Positions 33,561 through 43,549 of a DNA stretch of 64,000 nt are shown one piece after another (the first letter of the stretch is position 1; each line of letters opens with the position of its first letter). The translations under genes were made by a program, and so were the position numbers. The DNA lies in contig CAMOWK010000004.1 in assembly GCA_946628415.1 (NCBI GenBank), positions 1 to 64,000 of the forward strand, read 5' to 3'. This DNA comes from an uncultured Lachnospiraceae bacterium. GTDB taxonomy: Bacteria; Bacillota; Clostridia; Lachnospirales; Lachnospiraceae. The notes under the pieces were generated by a model that saw nothing but the letters and a program-made list of their open reading frames with translations, was not told the DNA's origin and did not search any database.

Positions 33561-35981
33561 GTGGAATTATTAGCTTATGAAAAAGAACATTTAAAAATGC
33601 TTCGTGAGCATCTTGCGGAATGTATGGTGCTCCTTAAGTCAAACGGAGATTTCCCGATAGAAGAACCGGGAAAGGTGGCGCTTTACGGAAGTGGTGCAAG
33701 GCATACTATAAAAGGCGGAACCGGGTCCGGTGAAGTTAATTCGAGATTTTCGGTAAATGTCGAGGAAGGACTGACCGAGGCGGGTTTTACCATAACTACA
33801 AAAAAGTGGCTTGATGAATATGACGGAATACTTGATAAGGCATATAAGGATTTTGTAAAAGAATTAAAAGAAAAGGCAAAGAAGATGGGTGGAAATGCCA
33901 TCTATGAGTTTATGGGTGCTGTTATGCCTGAACCTGAGTACAGTATACCGATTGACGGAGAGGGAGATGCAGCGATTTACGTTCTTGGACGTATTTCCGG
34001 TGAAGGAAGCGACAGACAGGCAGTAAAAGGGGACGTACTTCTAAGTGATACCGAAGTCAGGGATATACTTGAGATAAAGAATAAGTATAAGAAGGTTATG
34101 CTTGTCCTGAATGTGGGAGGACCGGTCGACCTTACTCCTGTTCTTGATGTCCCGAATATACTGATTCTCTCACAGCTTGGTGTAGAAGCCGGAAATGCAC
34201 TTGGTGACGTTTTACTCGGGAAAGCGAACCCGTCAGGAAAGCTTACCACCACATGGACAAAGTGGGAGGATTACCCGACGGTAGGTGAATTTGGAAATAA
34301 AGATGATACAAGATATACAGAGGGCATTTACGTTGGTTACAGGTATTTTGACAGCGTCGGTAAGAAAGCACTCTTTCCGTTTGGCTTTGGAAAAAGCTTT
34401 ACTGATTTTGACATTTCATGTCTGGGAGTGTCAAAGAATGGTGAAAATGCAGAAGTAAAAGTAAAGGTTACTAACTTAGGTAAAATAAGCGGTAAGGAGG
34501 TGGTGCAGCTTTATGTTTCAGTTCCTTCGGGAAAGCTGGATCAGCCGTATCAGACTCTTGCAGGATTTGCCAAGACAAATACGCTTCTTCCTGGAGATTC
34601 AGAGGAATTAAAGGTAGAGTTTAAGTTGCGTGACATTTCCTCATACAGTACAGAGGACGCTGCCTATATACTTGAAGCGGGAAAGTATCTCATCAGACTT
34701 GGAAACAGCAGCACAGATACTTCGCCGGTTGCTGTTATTAATATAGAGGAAGAGATAGTTACAAGAAAGCTTCGCGGCAATCTTCTCAAAGTGGATTATG
34801 CCGACTGGAAGCCGGATACCCCGGCTGTCTGGGATGTGCCAAATGACCTGCCGGTCATTTCATTTGGCAAAGCAGATATTAATACTGAACTTATATCATA
34901 TGACCATGAGGAAAAGATAGAGCCGGTTCTTGAAGAAATTTCTGAAGAAGAGCTTATCTACCTTAATCTCGGACAGTTTAAGAGTAAGGGCGGTTTCGAG
35001 GCTATCATCGGAAATGCAGGCAAGAGTGTTGCCGGTGCGGCAGGTGAAACATCGGACGTTCTGAAAGAAAAGGGGATAGGCACTATAGTTATGGCAGATG
35101 GCCCTGCAGGGCTCAGAATCAGTCGCGATTATTTTATAGATAAGGGTACTGTCTACGGACTGGAGACGGGAATTCCGGAAACCATGCTGGATCTTCTTCC
35201 GGGAGCGGCTGATGCTCTAATTGAATTTATGAAGAAGAAGCCCGGTAAAAAATCCGAGATACTTCACCAGTATGCAACTGCGATACCTATAGGTACGGCG
35301 ATTGCTCAGAGCTGGAACTATGACTTTGCAGAGATGTGTGGTGATATAGTCGGAAGTGAGATGGAAAGATTTAAGGTTCAGCTATGGCTTGCTCCGGCTC
35401 TTAATATACACAGGAGCATTCTCTGTGGACGTAACTTTGAGTACTATTCGGAAGATCCGCTCATAAGCGGAATCTTTGCGGCGGCTATAACAAACGGTGT
35501 GCAGAAACATCCCGGGTGTGGTACGACCATAAAGCATTTTGCGGCAAATAATCAGGAATATAAGCGCTACGTAAATAACAGCGTGGTAAGTGAGAGGGCT
35601 CTAAGGGATATTTATCTTAAGGGATTTGATATATGCATACGTGAGTCGGCTCCGCTTGCCCTTATGACGTCATATAATCTTATAAACGGTCAGCATACAT
35701 CTGAATGGAGAGAACTTGTAGACGATGTTTTGAGAAGAGAATTCGGCTATGAAGGACTTGTCATGACAGACTGGACAATCACAGGATGGGGCGGAAAGGG
35801 CGCAGCTCATCCGGAAGCGGTTGCAGACAGGATTGCGGCAGCGGCAGTTGATATCACTATGCCGGGCGGCAAGACCGATTTTAATAACATAAAAAAAGCA
35901 CTTCGTGACGGCAGACTCACAGTCGCGCAGCTTAAAGAAAATGCTTCACGTACTGTAAGAATGGCACGAAGGCTTAACTAG
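33561..35981 (+). CDS. Glycoside hydrolase family 3 enzyme with reversed domain order
   Basis: 806 residues. The usual C-terminal alpha/beta sandwich comes first (AECMVLLKSNGDFPIEE, KVALYGSG), with a fibronectin-III-like domain (about 290-400) containing SGKEVVQLYVSVP. The (beta/alpha)8 domain comes last (about 500-806), with MADGPAG, RNFEYYSEDP, KHFAANNQE and nucleophile Asp737 in VMTDW. This swapped order is known from Butyrivibrio and Ruminococcus beta-glucosidases. No signal peptide, so it acts on imported oligosaccharides. All core motifs are intact, so it is probably active. Confidence 0.92.
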   Translation: MELLAYEKEHLKMLREHLAECMVLLKSNGDFPIEEPGKVALYGSGARHTIKGGTGSGEVNSRFSVNVEEGLTEAGFTITTKKWLDEYDGILDKAYKDFVKELKEKAKKMGGNAIYEFMGAVMPEPEYSIPIDGEGDAAIYVLGRISGEGSDRQAVKGDVLLSDTEVRDILEIKNKYKKVMLVLNVGGPVDLTPVLDVPNILILSQLGVEAGNALGDVLLGKANPSGKLTTTWTKWEDYPTVGEFGNKDDTRYTEGIYVGYRYFDSVGKKALFPFGFGKSFTDFDISCLGVSKNGENAEVKVKVTNLGKISGKEVVQLYVSVPSGKLDQPYQTLAGFAKTNTLLPGDSEELKVEFKLRDISSYSTEDAAYILEAGKYLIRLGNSSTDTSPVAVINIEEEIVTRKLRGNLLKVDYADWKPDTPAVWDVPNDLPVISFGKADINTELISYDHEEKIEPVLEEISEEELIYLNLGQFKSKGGFEAIIGNAGKSVAGAAGETSDVLKEKGIGTIVMADGPAGLRISRDYFIDKGTVYGLETGIPETMLDLLPGAADALIEFMKKKPGKKSEILHQYATAIPIGTAIAQSWNYDFAEMCGDIVGSEMERFKVQLWLAPALNIHRSILCGRNFEYYSEDPLISGIFAAAITNGVQKHPGCGTTIKHFAANNQEYKRYVNNSVVSERALRDIYLKGFDICIRESAPLALMTSYNLINGQHTSEWRELVDDVLRREFGYEGLVMTDWTITGWGGKGAAHPEAVADRIAAAAVDITMPGGKTDFNNIKKALRDGRLTVAQLKENASRTVRMARRLN

Positions 35982-35994
35982 AATAAGGTAAATG

Positions 35995-37557
35995 CTACTC
36001 AGCGGAAGGAGTGCTGTTTCGTCCTTTAAATGTAAAACTTAGCATTGTTATATCATCAAATTGAGGTTCGCCGTCAGCAAAACTGTTTACGGCGGATCTC
36101 ATTTTTGTTACGAGCTCTTCATCGGTAAGGTCTTTGCTGTCATTAAGGATTTCCAGCATGCCTTCAATTCCGAGTCTGTCGGAATCGGCACTCTTTGCCT
36201 CAGGTATTCCGTCTGTATAAAGGAATACTCTTTCGCCGGGCTCAAGGTCGAATTCGGTGGTTTTGTATTTGATTCCCGGAAGGAAACCTATTGCCGGGCC
36301 ATGAGGAGTTTTTTCGGCAGTGTAATCGCCGCCGTTCTTTAAGATTGCTGGGTAATCGTGACCGGCATTACATACCTCAACATGTCCCGTATTTAAGTCT
36401 ATTATACCGAGCCAGAGAGTTACGAACATTCCTGCCTGATTCTTTTCTGCTATACTTTGGTCAACATATTCAACTATCTCGTTCGGCGCACCGCCCATCT
36501 GAGCTCTTGTCTTGATAAGAGTTTTACTGATGGTCATGAATACCGCGGCACCTATACCTTTATCAGAAACATCCGCTATAAGAAATGCAAGGTGATCGTC
36601 ATCTATCATAAAGAAGTCATAGAAGTCACCGCCGACTTTAAGTGCGGGAGTCATGGATGCATATATATCAAATTCGGTCTTATCAGGAAATGCAGGAAAT
36701 TTTGTAGGAAGAAGATCCACCTGAATCTTTGATGCGATATCAAGACCATTCTTGGTTGCTGCCATCTCCACATCACGGTTCGCAATGGTAATTCCGTAGT
36801 TCAGCAGTATGGCAAGAAGGATAGCCGCCGGCTTAAGTGATACTCCGTACCAGAAAACCGCAAGAATATCCGCAAGGAGCGGGAGAAGGAAAAAGGATGA
36901 TGAAACTATCTTATTCTTGACAGATGCTTTGGATTTTATAAGCCCTTCAACGATAGCGGGCAGTATAACTATATATACAATAGATCCTGACAGATACAGC
37001 TTGGTTCTTGTATAATCACCGCTCGCATCTACTTCGAAGAATACAGGAATAAAAAAGTTTACAAAGGAAAATACAATCAGTAGACCTAAAACTAAGTGAA
37101 ACAGGTTGGTACAAACTTTGGCCAGCATTGAATTAAGTTTCAAAAGATCGCGTGAGTAGTACCAGAATACAAGGATCAGGGCGTAATTATTGATGTAAAG
37201 AATTACATTTGAGATTTTTTCCACAAAGGCGTATTCACTTTGACCGAGAGCCATCCATCCGCACTGATCAAGGAAAAGACTGATTGAACAAAGAATTATG
37301 GATATACCAAAATAGGATTTGAAGATCTCTATTTCGCTATTGTTCTGGAACAGACTGTAAAAGATGATGGCACAGATTATCATACCGAAAACTTCTGTAC
37401 CGACACTGTAAGTCCATGATGGTTCCATCCCGGAAAATCCGCGGAGAAGAATAAGTATGAATCCTGCGACTGCCAGGAAACATAAGAATATGAACATCAC
37501 CATGTAATTATTCTGCTTTAAAGATATAGCTGTTTCGTTTTTTTTGTTTTTACCCAT
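35995..37557 (-). CDS. Membrane SpoIIE/RsbU-type PP2C serine phosphatase
   Basis: 520 residues. About eight membrane helices (25-255) precede a linker (MAATKNGLDIASKIQVDLLP) and a PP2C domain with GGDFYDFF, LIADVSDKGIGAA, NAGHDYPAIL and FDDITMLSF, covering the metal-binding aspartates. RsbU-like phosphatases dephosphorylate STAS-domain anti-anti-sigma proteins. Start at 37557, because GGTGGAG lies 4-5 nt upstream. No kinase or sigma factor is adjacent; a STAS protein is encoded at 62100. Convergent with the GH3 gene, 13 nt apart. Confidence 0.88.
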   Translation of the reverse strand: MGKNKKNETAISLKQNNYMVMFIFLCFLAVAGFILILLRGFSGMEPSWTYSVGTEVFGMIICAIIFYSLFQNNSEIEIFKSYFGISIILCSISLFLDQCGWMALGQSEYAFVEKISNVILYINNYALILVFWYYSRDLLKLNSMLAKVCTNLFHLVLGLLIVFSFVNFFIPVFFEVDASGDYTRTKLYLSGSIVYIVILPAIVEGLIKSKASVKNKIVSSSFFLLPLLADILAVFWYGVSLKPAAILLAILLNYGITIANRDVEMAATKNGLDIASKIQVDLLPTKFPAFPDKTEFDIYASMTPALKVGGDFYDFFMIDDDHLAFLIADVSDKGIGAAVFMTISKTLIKTRAQMGGAPNEIVEYVDQSIAEKNQAGMFVTLWLGIIDLNTGHVEVCNAGHDYPAILKNGGDYTAEKTPHGPAIGFLPGIKYKTTEFDLEPGERVFLYTDGIPEAKSADSDRLGIEGMLEILNDSKDLTDEELVTKMRSAVNSFADGEPQFDDITMLSFTFKGRNSTPSAE

Positions 37558-37585
37558 TTTTCTCCACCTGTGATTATTATCTGTC

Positions 37586-37657
37586 TGCGGATGCGCCAAA
37601 GGGATCAGGATCCGCATCATATTATAATGGTGCCATATATGAAGATCACATATGGTA
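37586..37657. other. Two hairpins in the divergent region 37558-37872
   Basis: TGCGGAT (37586-37592) pairs with ATCCGCA (37610-37616), and CCATAT (37633-37638) pairs with ATATGG (37650-37655). They sit in the 5' leader side of the phosphatase gene. The rest of this 315-base region holds the mnmA promoter and nothing else I can identify. Confidence 0.4.
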
Positions 37658-37759
37658 TCTTTGCTGCGTAGGTTTCCGATGCATCCCCTATTCTATCACA
37701 ACCGAGTTTATTAATACAGAAAAAAGAAAATGCAGGGGCAGGTTTTATTTCGCTCTTCC

Positions 37760-37787
37760 TTGACAATCTTTCCTTTTCTGTTATGAT
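37760..37787 (+). promoter_or_regulatory. Promoter of mnmA
   Basis: Perfect TTGACA (37760-37765), 16-bp spacer, TATGAT (37782-37787), about 85 bp before the start codon. Confidence 0.75.
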
Positions 37788-37872
37788 TTTCTGCGTATAT
37801 GATAAAGATGTGTAAAGTGTATTGCTGATTTTAGTGCAATGCATTTTCTGATTGATATTACGGGAGAACGAT

Positions 37873-38934
37873 ATGCCAAAGGTTGTGGTTGGAATGTCCG
37901 GCGGAGTAGACAGCGCAGTTACTGCGTATCTGCTAAAAATGTCCGGATATGATGTAATAGGAGTTACGCTCCGCATATGGGAATCGATTGACGGCGCAGG
38001 CAGCAGATGCTGTGAGATAGATGATGCAAGAAAAGTTGCACTTACTCTCGGCATACCTTACTATGCCATAAACTGTGTAAGAGATTTCAGGGAAAATGTA
38101 ACAAAACCGTTTGTATGTGACTATGTAAAGGGCATAACGCCAAATCCATGTATAGAATGTAACCGCTATGTAAAATGGGACAGAATGTTAGATACAGCAA
38201 ATGTCTACGGCGCGGACTTTATCGCGACAGGACACTATGCTTCTGTTGTGAAGCTCCCAAACGGAAGATATACAGTTCAGGAGGCGTCTGCAAGGAATAA
38301 GGATCAGACCTATATGGTTTATAAGCTCACTCAGGAACAGCTAAGCCGTACACTTATGCCTCTTGGCAACCTGACAAAGGACGAGGTGCGAAATATAGCC
38401 AAAGCCGCAAAGCTCCCGGTTGCTGAAAAACCTGATTCGCAGGAGATATGTTTTGTTACGGAAGGGCATTACGCTGACTATATTGAAGAAAACTACGAAG
38501 GCGACGTTCCGGGCGAGGGTAATTTTGTCAGCGAAGACGGCACCATACTTGGGCGTCACAAAGGGATAACCCACTATACGGTAGGGCAGAGAAAAGGCCT
38601 TGGAATAGCTATGGGTCATCCTGTTTTTGTGAAATGCATTGATCCCGAGAAGAACGAAGTTGTGCTCAGTGAAGAAGCGGGAATAATGAAAGATGAGATC
38701 ATGACACGTGACAATAATTTCATGAGTATAGATGGAATCAGCCCCGGTGAAGAAGTGGAAGCTACTGTAAAGATCAGATATCATCATCCGGGCGAAAAGG
38801 CGGTTCTTACATGTGCAGATAACGGCATTATTAAGATTAATTTTGAAAAACCTGTACGTGCGGCAACTCCCGGTCAGTCCGCGGTCTTTTATGATGAGGA
38901 ACGAAGAGTAATCGGCGGTGGTCGGATATTATAA
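37873..38934 (+). CDS. mnmA: tRNA-specific 2-thiouridylase
   Basis: 353 residues. PP-loop SGGVDSAVTAY (9-19), the catalytic Cys in TPNPCIECNR, the second Cys in PDSQEICFV, and GQRKGLGIA are all present. MnmA adenylates U34 of Lys, Glu and Gln tRNAs and inserts sulfur from a cysteine desulfurase relay. The ATG at 37873 has GGGAG 7 nt upstream; an in-frame ATA-type extension before it is rejected. Strong own promoter. Full length for the family. Confidence 0.95.
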   Translation: MPKVVVGMSGGVDSAVTAYLLKMSGYDVIGVTLRIWESIDGAGSRCCEIDDARKVALTLGIPYYAINCVRDFRENVTKPFVCDYVKGITPNPCIECNRYVKWDRMLDTANVYGADFIATGHYASVVKLPNGRYTVQEASARNKDQTYMVYKLTQEQLSRTLMPLGNLTKDEVRNIAKAAKLPVAEKPDSQEICFVTEGHYADYIEENYEGDVPGEGNFVSEDGTILGRHKGITHYTVGQRKGLGIAMGHPVFVKCIDPEKNEVVLSEEAGIMKDEIMTRDNNFMSIDGISPGEEVEATVKIRYHHPGEKAVLTCADNGIIKINFEKPVRAATPGQSAVFYDEERRVIGGGRIL

Positions 38935-38960
38935 AAATTATTTATAACTGAGTATATATT

Positions 38961-38997
38961 TTGCGTATTTCACAAATCTAAAATTATATGTCATAAT
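38961..38997 (+). promoter_or_regulatory. Promoter region of the metY-cysK operon
   Basis: TTGCGT (38961-38966) with TTATAT (38984-38989) at 17 bp, or TTTCAC (38968-38973) with CATAAT (38992-38997) at 18 bp. The leader is too short for a SAM or T-box riboswitch. Confidence 0.5.
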
Positions 38998-39041
38998 CCA
39001 ATCCAAGTTAATACAAAGGAACATTCAGGAGGGAAAAGATT

Positions 39042-40325
39042 ATGAGTAATTACAGATTTGAAACATTACAGTTACACGTTGGACAGGAGCAGGCTGATCC
39101 TGTTACAGATTCAAGAGCAGTACCTATTTACCAGACAACATCTTATGTATTCCACAACAGCAAACATGCAGCCGATCGTTTCGGACTTGCTGATCCGGGA
39201 AACATTTACGGAAGACTTACCAATTCAACACAGGATGTTCTCGAAAAGAGAGTCGCTGCACTTGAAGGCGGAAGCGCAGCCCTTGCACTTGCATCCGGAG
39301 CTGCTGCAATCACATACACAATTGAAGCGCTTGCAGCAAATGGTGGTCATATAGTTGCTCAGAAAACTATCTATGGAGGAAGTTACAATCTTCTTGCACA
39401 CACACTTCCTCAGTATGGAATTGAAACTACATTTGTAGATGCCCACAACTTAAGTGAGGTTGAGGGGGCAATAAAAGAAAATACAAGAGCTATCTACCTT
39501 GAAACTCTCGGAAATCCTAACAGTGATATTCCTGATATAGATGCTATAGCAGAAATCGCACATAAGCACGGACTTCCGCTTGTTATAGATAACACATTCG
39601 GAACACCTTATCTTATAAGACCGATCGAGCATGGTGCTGACATAGTCGTTCATTCAGCAACTAAATTCCTCGGTGGTCACGGAACAACACTCGGTGGTAT
39701 AATAGTCGAGTCGGGCAAGTTTAACTGGAAGGAAAGCGGAAAATATCCTAACATTGCTGCTCCAAACCCAAGCTATCATGGTGTATCATTCTATGATGTT
39801 GTGGGACCTGCTGCATTTGTTACTTATATCAGGGCAATACTTCTCAGAGATACGGGCGCAACAATTTCACCTTTCAATGCATTTTTACTTCTTCAGGGCG
39901 TTGAAACACTTTCACTTCGCCTTGACAGACATGCTGAAAATACAAAGAAGGTAGTTGAGTTCTTATCCAATCACCCACAGGTGGAAGCAGTTAACCATCC
40001 GTCTCTTCCGGATCATCCGGATCATGCGCTTTACCAGAAGTATTTTCCAAATGGAGGTGCATCAATCTTTACATTTGAGATAAAGGGCGGACAGGAAGAA
40101 GCTTGGAAATTCATAGACAATCTTGAGATATTCTCTCTTCTTGCAAATGTTGCGGATGTTAAGAGTCTTGTTATACATCCTGCTTCGACAACTCATTCAC
40201 AGCTTACGGATGAGGAACTTCTCGATCAGGGTATAAAGAGAAATACAATCCGTCTTTCAATAGGAACAGAGCATATCGATGATATAATAGCAGATCTTGA
40301 AAAAGGATTTGCTGCAGCTAAATAA
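39042..40325 (+). CDS. metY: O-acetylhomoserine sulfhydrylase (Cys/Met metabolism PLP enzyme)
   Basis: 427 residues. The PLP lysine is in HSATKFLGGHGTTLGG, and YGRLTNSTQDVLEKR and GNIYGR contact the cofactor phosphate. The length and the LGGIIVESGKF insertion match O-acetylhomoserine aminocarboxypropyltransferases over cystathionine synthases. It makes homocysteine (or methionine from methanethiol) from O-acetylhomoserine and sulfide. AGGAGGG lies before the ATG. Operonic with cysK, 14 nt downstream, so sulfide assimilation into both methionine and cysteine branches is encoded together. Confidence 0.92.
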   Translation: MSNYRFETLQLHVGQEQADPVTDSRAVPIYQTTSYVFHNSKHAADRFGLADPGNIYGRLTNSTQDVLEKRVAALEGGSAALALASGAAAITYTIEALAANGGHIVAQKTIYGGSYNLLAHTLPQYGIETTFVDAHNLSEVEGAIKENTRAIYLETLGNPNSDIPDIDAIAEIAHKHGLPLVIDNTFGTPYLIRPIEHGADIVVHSATKFLGGHGTTLGGIIVESGKFNWKESGKYPNIAAPNPSYHGVSFYDVVGPAAFVTYIRAILLRDTGATISPFNAFLLLQGVETLSLRLDRHAENTKKVVEFLSNHPQVEAVNHPSLPDHPDHALYQKYFPNGGASIFTFEIKGGQEEAWKFIDNLEIFSLLANVADVKSLVIHPASTTHSQLTDEELLDQGIKRNTIRLSIGTEHIDDIIADLEKGFAAAK

Positions 40326-40339
40326 GGAGGAAAAAAGCT

Positions 40340-41272
40340 ATGTCAAAAATATATAAGGGGACACTGGAACTGATAGGTAATACTCCGCTTGTTGAAGTGA
40401 TTAATATAGAAAAGGAACTCGGTCTTGAGGCAAGAGTTTTGGTAAAACTCGAGTATTTCAACCCGGCAGGCAGTGTTAAGGATCGTATAGCCAAGGCTAT
40501 GATTGAGGATGCTGAAGAAAAGGGACTTCTTAAGGAAGGCTCTGTTATAATAGAACCTACATCCGGTAATACAGGTATAGGACTTGCATCTATAGCTGCC
40601 GCAAAGGGATACAGGATAATTCTCACTATGCCTGAAACCATGAGCGTAGAGAGAAGAAATATTCTTAAAGAATATGGCGCTGAGCTTGTTCTTACGGAAG
40701 GAACAAAAGGCATGAAAGGCGCCATCGCAAAGGCTGAGGAACTGGCAAAGGAAATTCCGGACAGCTTTATACCGGGGCAGTTCGTAAATCCTGCAAATCC
40801 TGCTGTACATAGAGCAACTACAGGCCCTGAAATATGGAATGATACAGATGGGAATGTGGATATATTTATAGCAGGCGTAGGTACGGGCGGAACAGTTACA
40901 GGTACGGGTGAATTTCTTAAAGAGAAGAACCCGAATATAAAGGTGGTCGCGCTTGAACCGGATGATTCTCCTGTCCTTTCGGAGGGAAGAGCCGGTGCTC
41001 ACAAGATTCAGGGTATAGGTGCAGGATTTGTACCGGACGTTCTTAATACAGAAGTTTATGACGAAGTATTCAGAGCAACCAATGACGATGCATTTGCCAC
41101 AGCAAAATTACTTGCGAAAAAAGAAGGGATTTCCGTGGGAATCTCATCGGGCGCGGCGCTTTACGGTGCCATCCAGCTTGCAAAGAGACCTGAGAATAAG
41201 GGCAAAACTATAGTAGCACTGCTCCCAGACAGTGGGGACAGATACTATTCAACTGCATTATTCACAGAATAG
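40340..41272 (+). CDS. cysK: Cysteine synthase A (O-acetylserine sulfhydrylase)
   Basis: 310 residues with canonical motifs: PLP Lys47 in NPAGSVKDRIA, substrate loop PTSGNTGIG, phosphate loop GTGGTVTGTG and GISSGAA. It condenses O-acetylserine and sulfide to cysteine. Compared with the variant enzyme at 31597 it looks like the housekeeping form. AAGGAGG precedes the ATG. Closed by the terminator at 41282. Confidence 0.94.
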   Translation: MSKIYKGTLELIGNTPLVEVINIEKELGLEARVLVKLEYFNPAGSVKDRIAKAMIEDAEEKGLLKEGSVIIEPTSGNTGIGLASIAAAKGYRIILTMPETMSVERRNILKEYGAELVLTEGTKGMKGAIAKAEELAKEIPDSFIPGQFVNPANPAVHRATTGPEIWNDTDGNVDIFIAGVGTGGTVTGTGEFLKEKNPNIKVVALEPDDSPVLSEGRAGAHKIQGIGAGFVPDVLNTEVYDEVFRATNDDAFATAKLLAKKEGISVGISSGAALYGAIQLAKRPENKGKTIVALLPDSGDRYYSTALFTE

Positions 41273-41281
41273 GATTATTCC

Positions 41282-41316
41282 AAAGAGAGCTTCCTCATTC
41301 GGAGGCTCTTTTTTTG
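41282..41316 (+). terminator. Terminator of metY-cysK
   Basis: AAAGAGAGCTTCC (41282-41294) pairs with GGAGGCTCTTT (41301-41311) around a six-base loop and runs into a nine-T tract. Confidence 0.88.
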
Positions 41317-41464
41317 CTTCTTCGGCAAAAAAAGTGTAACAAAGAACAACAAATTTATAGCTAAATTAAAGCATAAATGGTAAAATAAACATGTATGTGC
41401 AAAAATGGATTCAAATTTTTGCGTAATGTGTGGATTTTAGCTAACTTGGCAAGGAGGAAGGGAA

Positions 41465-43549
41465 ATGTATTTTTGTCCCAATTGCGGTGGCGAATTAATA
41501 TTTGATCCCGAGAGCGGAAAACTAAAATGTTCAAACTGCATGTCATATTTTGATGCTTCCTCTGTGACTGATATGGCGGCAGCCAGTGAAAGCCATGAGA
41601 ATATGTCATATGACATGGCAAATGATGTTGTAGGGGCTATGGAAGCCGGAACTGCATATGATATGCATGCTGCAGCACCGGGAGCAGGACAGCAGGGTTA
41701 CGGAACAGAACAGCAGGGCTACGGAGCAGAACAGCAGGGTTACGGAGCACCGGGAGTAGGACAGCAGGGTTACGGAGCGCCGGGAGCAGGACAGCAGGGT
41801 TACGGAGCGCCGGGGGCAGGACAGCAGGGTTACGGAGCGCTGGGGGCAGAACAGCAGGGTTACGGAGCAGCCGGAGCAGGGCAGCAGGGCTACGGGGCAG
41901 GACAGCAGGGCTACGGAGCACCGGGAGCAGGGCAGGGTTATGCGGCACCGGGAGCAGGGCAGCAGGGCTACGGAACGCCGGGAGCAGGACAGCAGGGCTA
42001 CGCGGCAACCGGAGCAGATCAGAATGCGTTCTCAGGGCTTCAGGGATACATGGAAATGGAGACTGAAGATACACGCCCCGAAAATGTGGATCAGTCAGAC
42101 GAAATGATGAGCGTCACCATTTACCGCTGTTCTCAGTGTGGTGGTGAGATATACAGCACGGATAATTCTGCAACAGGCTTTTGCAGCTTTTGCGGAACAA
42201 GTCAGGTTATGGAATCAAGACTTGATTCTGTAAGAAAACCTGAAATGGTTATTCCTTTTTCGGTTACAAAGGAACAGTGTAAAGAGAGCTACCTGAATAA
42301 GGTCAGAAGATCATTTTTCCTTCCTAAGGAATTTAAGGATAAAGAAAAACTTGACAGATTTCGTGGCATTTATATGCCATACTGGTTTTATGACTATGAG
42401 GTTAACGGTTATATAAATCTTAATGGTTCAAAATCTCACAGAAGTGGGGATTATATAATAACTGACCATTATAATCTTAAGGCAAACGTACAGGCTAAAT
42501 ATAACGGTAATTCCTACGATGCATCATCAGAGTTTGATGACAGGATAAGCCGTTCCATAGCACCATTTAAGCCTAAGGGCGCAAAGTACTTCTCACCTGC
42601 TTATCTTACAGGCTACTATGCAGATCTTGCAGACGTACCGGTTGATGTTTATGCGGAGGAAGCAGAGAAATTTGCGGCGGATAACATTTCATCAAATGTT
42701 GCCGGTGGCTTCCCGGGCTACTCGGTTTCGGAGAAGGATAAGATATCCGCAGGTCGGAGCCTGATTAACAGAGGTGCCAAAAGATCAAGAAGTGCCATGT
42801 GCCCTGTCTGGTTCCTTTCATATAGGAATAAAGACAGAGTCGCATATGCGGTAGTTAACGGTCAGACAGGGAAGATAGCAGCTGATATGCCGATAGACAT
42901 TATGAAGTTCATACTTGTCGCAGTTGCTCTCGCAGTTCCGATTTTCTTCGTTCTGGAAATGTTTCTTACACTTATACCTGCAACACTGCTAAGTGTCACG
43001 GGAATCCTTACACTTGTTGTTATGGGTATATATTCGGCTAATCTTTCTGCTATAGAAAGACAGGATAACCGTATAGAAGATAAGGGACTTAATTCTGTCA
43101 GGAAAAGAACCGACCCCACTATAAGTCTTAAGGCGAAGAGGGCAGAGACCAAGAAAAAAGAGGGCGGCATTTTTTCGATAGTTTCAACGGTTTTTATGAT
43201 CATTGTTATAGCAATTGTGTTCTTTGGCTCGGATTCATTTTCATTTAATATCGTGGGAGTCATAGCTTCACTTATTGCATTCATCGTAGGTATATTTGGT
43301 ATTACAAATAAAAGTAAATACAAGAATCCTGTTTGCGTGCTGGCTCCTATGGTCGCATCGCTGATATGTGCAGGTGTTTTACTGTTTAAACCTGTAGCGG
43401 ATTACTGGTATTACGGAGCGGTTATAATCAGCTACTTTGCAATGCTTATCGCACTGCTCGGTGTGCTGGGTGAGTACAATATACTTGCTACGAGGCCACT
43501 TCCACAGCTTAGCAGAAAGGGAGGTGATGACCGTGCGCCGGGAAGATAA
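41465..43549 (+). CDS. Membrane protein with two zinc ribbons and a Gly/Gln/Ala repeat linker
   Basis: 694 residues. N-terminal zinc ribbon CPNCGGEL to CSNC (Cys4/7/22/25 spacing). About 115 residues of [14 protein letters not shown] repeats follow (DNA 41683-42018), then a second ribbon CSQCGGEI to CSFCG. A soluble region contains [22 protein letters not shown]. The C-terminal third has five or six membrane helices. TFIIB-like zinc-ribbon membrane proteins of this kind are common in Clostridia and uncharacterised. AAGGAGG before the ATG. Followed at once by the TPM-domain gene, with which it probably works. Confidence 0.75.
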   Translation: MYFCPNCGGELIFDPESGKLKCSNCMSYFDASSVTDMAAASESHENMSYDMANDVVGAMEAGTAYDMHAAAPGAGQQGYGTEQQGYGAEQQGYGAPGVGQQGYGAPGAGQQGYGAPGAGQQGYGALGAEQQGYGAAGAGQQGYGAGQQGYGAPGAGQGYAAPGAGQQGYGTPGAGQQGYAATGADQNAFSGLQGYMEMETEDTRPENVDQSDEMMSVTIYRCSQCGGEIYSTDNSATGFCSFCGTSQVMESRLDSVRKPEMVIPFSVTKEQCKESYLNKVRRSFFLPKEFKDKEKLDRFRGIYMPYWFYDYEVNGYINLNGSKSHRSGDYIITDHYNLKANVQAKYNGNSYDASSEFDDRISRSIAPFKPKGAKYFSPAYLTGYYADLADVPVDVYAEEAEKFAADNISSNVAGGFPGYSVSEKDKISAGRSLINRGAKRSRSAMCPVWFLSYRNKDRVAYAVVNGQTGKIAADMPIDIMKFILVAVALAVPIFFVLEMFLTLIPATLLSVTGILTLVVMGIYSANLSAIERQDNRIEDKGLNSVRKRTDPTISLKAKRAETKKKEGGIFSIVSTVFMIIVIAIVFFGSDSFSFNIVGVIASLIAFIVGIFGITNKSKYKNPVCVLAPMVASLICAGVLLFKPVADYWYYGAVIISYFAMLIALLGVLGEYNILATRPLPQLSRKGGDDRAPGR
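41683..42018 (+). repeat. Coding minisatellite encoding [10 protein letters not shown] units
   Basis: About eleven imperfect units of roughly 30 bp (some 21-24 bp) repeat GGAGCAGGACAGCAGGGTTA-like sequence. Units differ by whole-codon insertions and third-base changes, as expected from slippage under reading-frame selection. Confidence 0.85.

Noticed and set aside
38935..39041. SAM riboswitch or T-box upstream of metY
   Set aside because: The distance from the likely promoter to the ATG is only about 45-60 bases with no stable structure.
41637..42074. Long minus-strand frame rich in Pro, Leu, Arg and Ala repeats
   Set aside because: It is the complement of the [10 protein letters not shown] repeat in the plus-strand gene; codon-level insertions follow the plus frame, and there is no ribosome site.
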